From Aliterella sp. RAGGC_92 (lineage in GTDB: Bacteria; Cyanobacteriota; Cyanobacteriia; Cyanobacteriales; Chroococcidiopsidaceae), in NCBI GenBank assembly GCA_030826005.1, contig JAPJOW010000012.1:1-32199 (forward strand): a stretch of 32,199 nucleotides of DNA. The letters run 5' to 3'. The stretch's first letter is position 1. Every line of letters starts with the position of its first letter. The translations under genes were made by a program, and so were the position numbers. The notes beneath the pieces were generated by a model, which made no database searches, was not told the DNA's origin, and saw nothing but the letters and a program-made list of their open reading frames with translations. Below are positions 31,866-32,199 of the stretch, piece by piece.

Positions 31866-32199
31866 GCTCTAGTTGTTTTCCATTTTTAGCGTCTAGCTTT
31901 TCTTGTTTGATTCGCTCTAGGAGTTTTTCTGCTGGTTCATCGTTGGGATCTTGGGGGACAAGTTTGCCTTCAAAAGCTTGTTTCAAGATGCTTTGACGTA
32001 AGGCTTCGGCTCTGGTTAGGTTTTCAGTAATGGTTGCTTCTAGGCGATCGCATATCGAAAGCCGAAACTCAATTTCTTGGATAACTTCGATCTGTTCCAA
32101 CGTAGACAGCACAGGAACAGGAAAATTAGAAAGAATTGTCATATTAATTGATGCAAGGTTAACTGTTTGTTTTGCCCTCCTATAGAAGTAATCTTTTGC
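31834..32199 (-). CDS. hsdS: Type I restriction-modification specificity subunit, C-terminal part (runs off the window)
   Basis: HsdS recognises the target sequence and docks HsdM/HsdR. The visible 121 residues are the C-terminal part. The frame stays open to the right edge: upstream of the first internal Met it reads YFYRRAKQTVNLASIN, which continues naturally into MTILSNFPVPVLSTLEQ, so the gene is cut by the window and is not truncated. Family landmarks are the FPVPV...EQIEVIQEIE segment of the target-recognition domain edge, the conserved helix, and the tail LRQSILKQAFEGKLVPQDPN followed by DEPAEKLLERI. It is on the same strand as hsdM, but about 1.7 kb away, with three small genes between. 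Confidence 0.92.
   Translation of the reverse strand, partial: AKDYFYRRAKQTVNLASINMTILSNFPVPVLSTLEQIEVIQEIEFRLSICDRLEATITENLTRAEALRQSILKQAFEGKLVPQDPNDEPAEKLLERIKQEKLDAKNGKQLELKVFCDREIE

Noticed and set aside
31834..32142. A complete 102-residue protein starting at the internal Met
   Set aside because: The frame remains open to the right edge and reads as HsdS sequence, so this is the C-terminal part of a longer gene.

Overview
The window is chromosomal DNA from a cyanobacterium. The evidence is the frequent HIP1 octamer (GCGATCGC, about a dozen copies in the first 10 kb), a moderate GC content, and gene neighbourhoods typical of the phylum: cbiD next to guaA, tig-clpP-clpX, asd-dapA-rnj, a 'Mo-dependent nitrogenase C-terminal' small protein, and a DUF6887/DUF6888-type pair. 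I cannot name the genus. No tRNA, rRNA, CRISPR array or intact insertion sequence was seen.

Layout: (1) 83-4266 holds a small two-gene cassette, then moaA (molybdenum cofactor) preceded by an MFS transporter on the minus strand, and divergently cbiD (cobalamin). (2) guaA (4403-6007) converges with 2 bp to spare on a six-gene minus-strand chemosensory cluster (6010-15373), read as cheR(TPR), a PATAN-receiver output protein, a double-CheW protein, a Cache-type MCP, a hybrid CheA-receiver and cheB. This set resembles Wsp-type signalling arrays, but its output protein is a PATAN-receiver of the Hmp/Pix/Tax kind and not a GGDEF protein. (3) 15374-15904 is a long intergenic region with a G/C-rich hairpin repeat, followed by an exported Mn superoxide dismutase. 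(4) On the minus strand tig-clpP-clpX-alpha/beta hydrolase form a proteostasis unit (16690-21165). (5) On the plus strand asd-dapA-rnj (lysine/diaminopimelate synthesis plus RNase J) end in a strong intrinsic terminator. (6) 26017-28387 holds short housekeeping or hypothetical genes: a Mo-nitro_C protein, a secreted Pro/Thr/Asn-rich protein, rpmF, and a sulfite-oxidase-like molybdoenzyme ending at another clear terminator. moaA and this enzyme both belong to molybdenum biology but lie far apart.

(7) The right 3.6 kb is the accessory part: a type I restriction-modification locus read on the minus strand from hsdS (running off the right edge) to hsdM. Between the two lie a HTH/PIN toxin-antitoxin-like pair on the same strand and, on the opposite strand, an antitoxin-like gene. 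The toxin of that second pair seems reduced to a start overlapping the antitoxin stop plus a few MazF-like codons. hsdM carries an in-frame palindromic repeat in its C-terminal part. No hsdR is inside the window.

Best candidates for a second look: the Wsp-like array with a PATAN output, the TA genes embedded between hsdS and hsdM (one possibly decayed), and the repeat-derived peptide inside HsdM. I found no system that I can claim is wholly undescribed.
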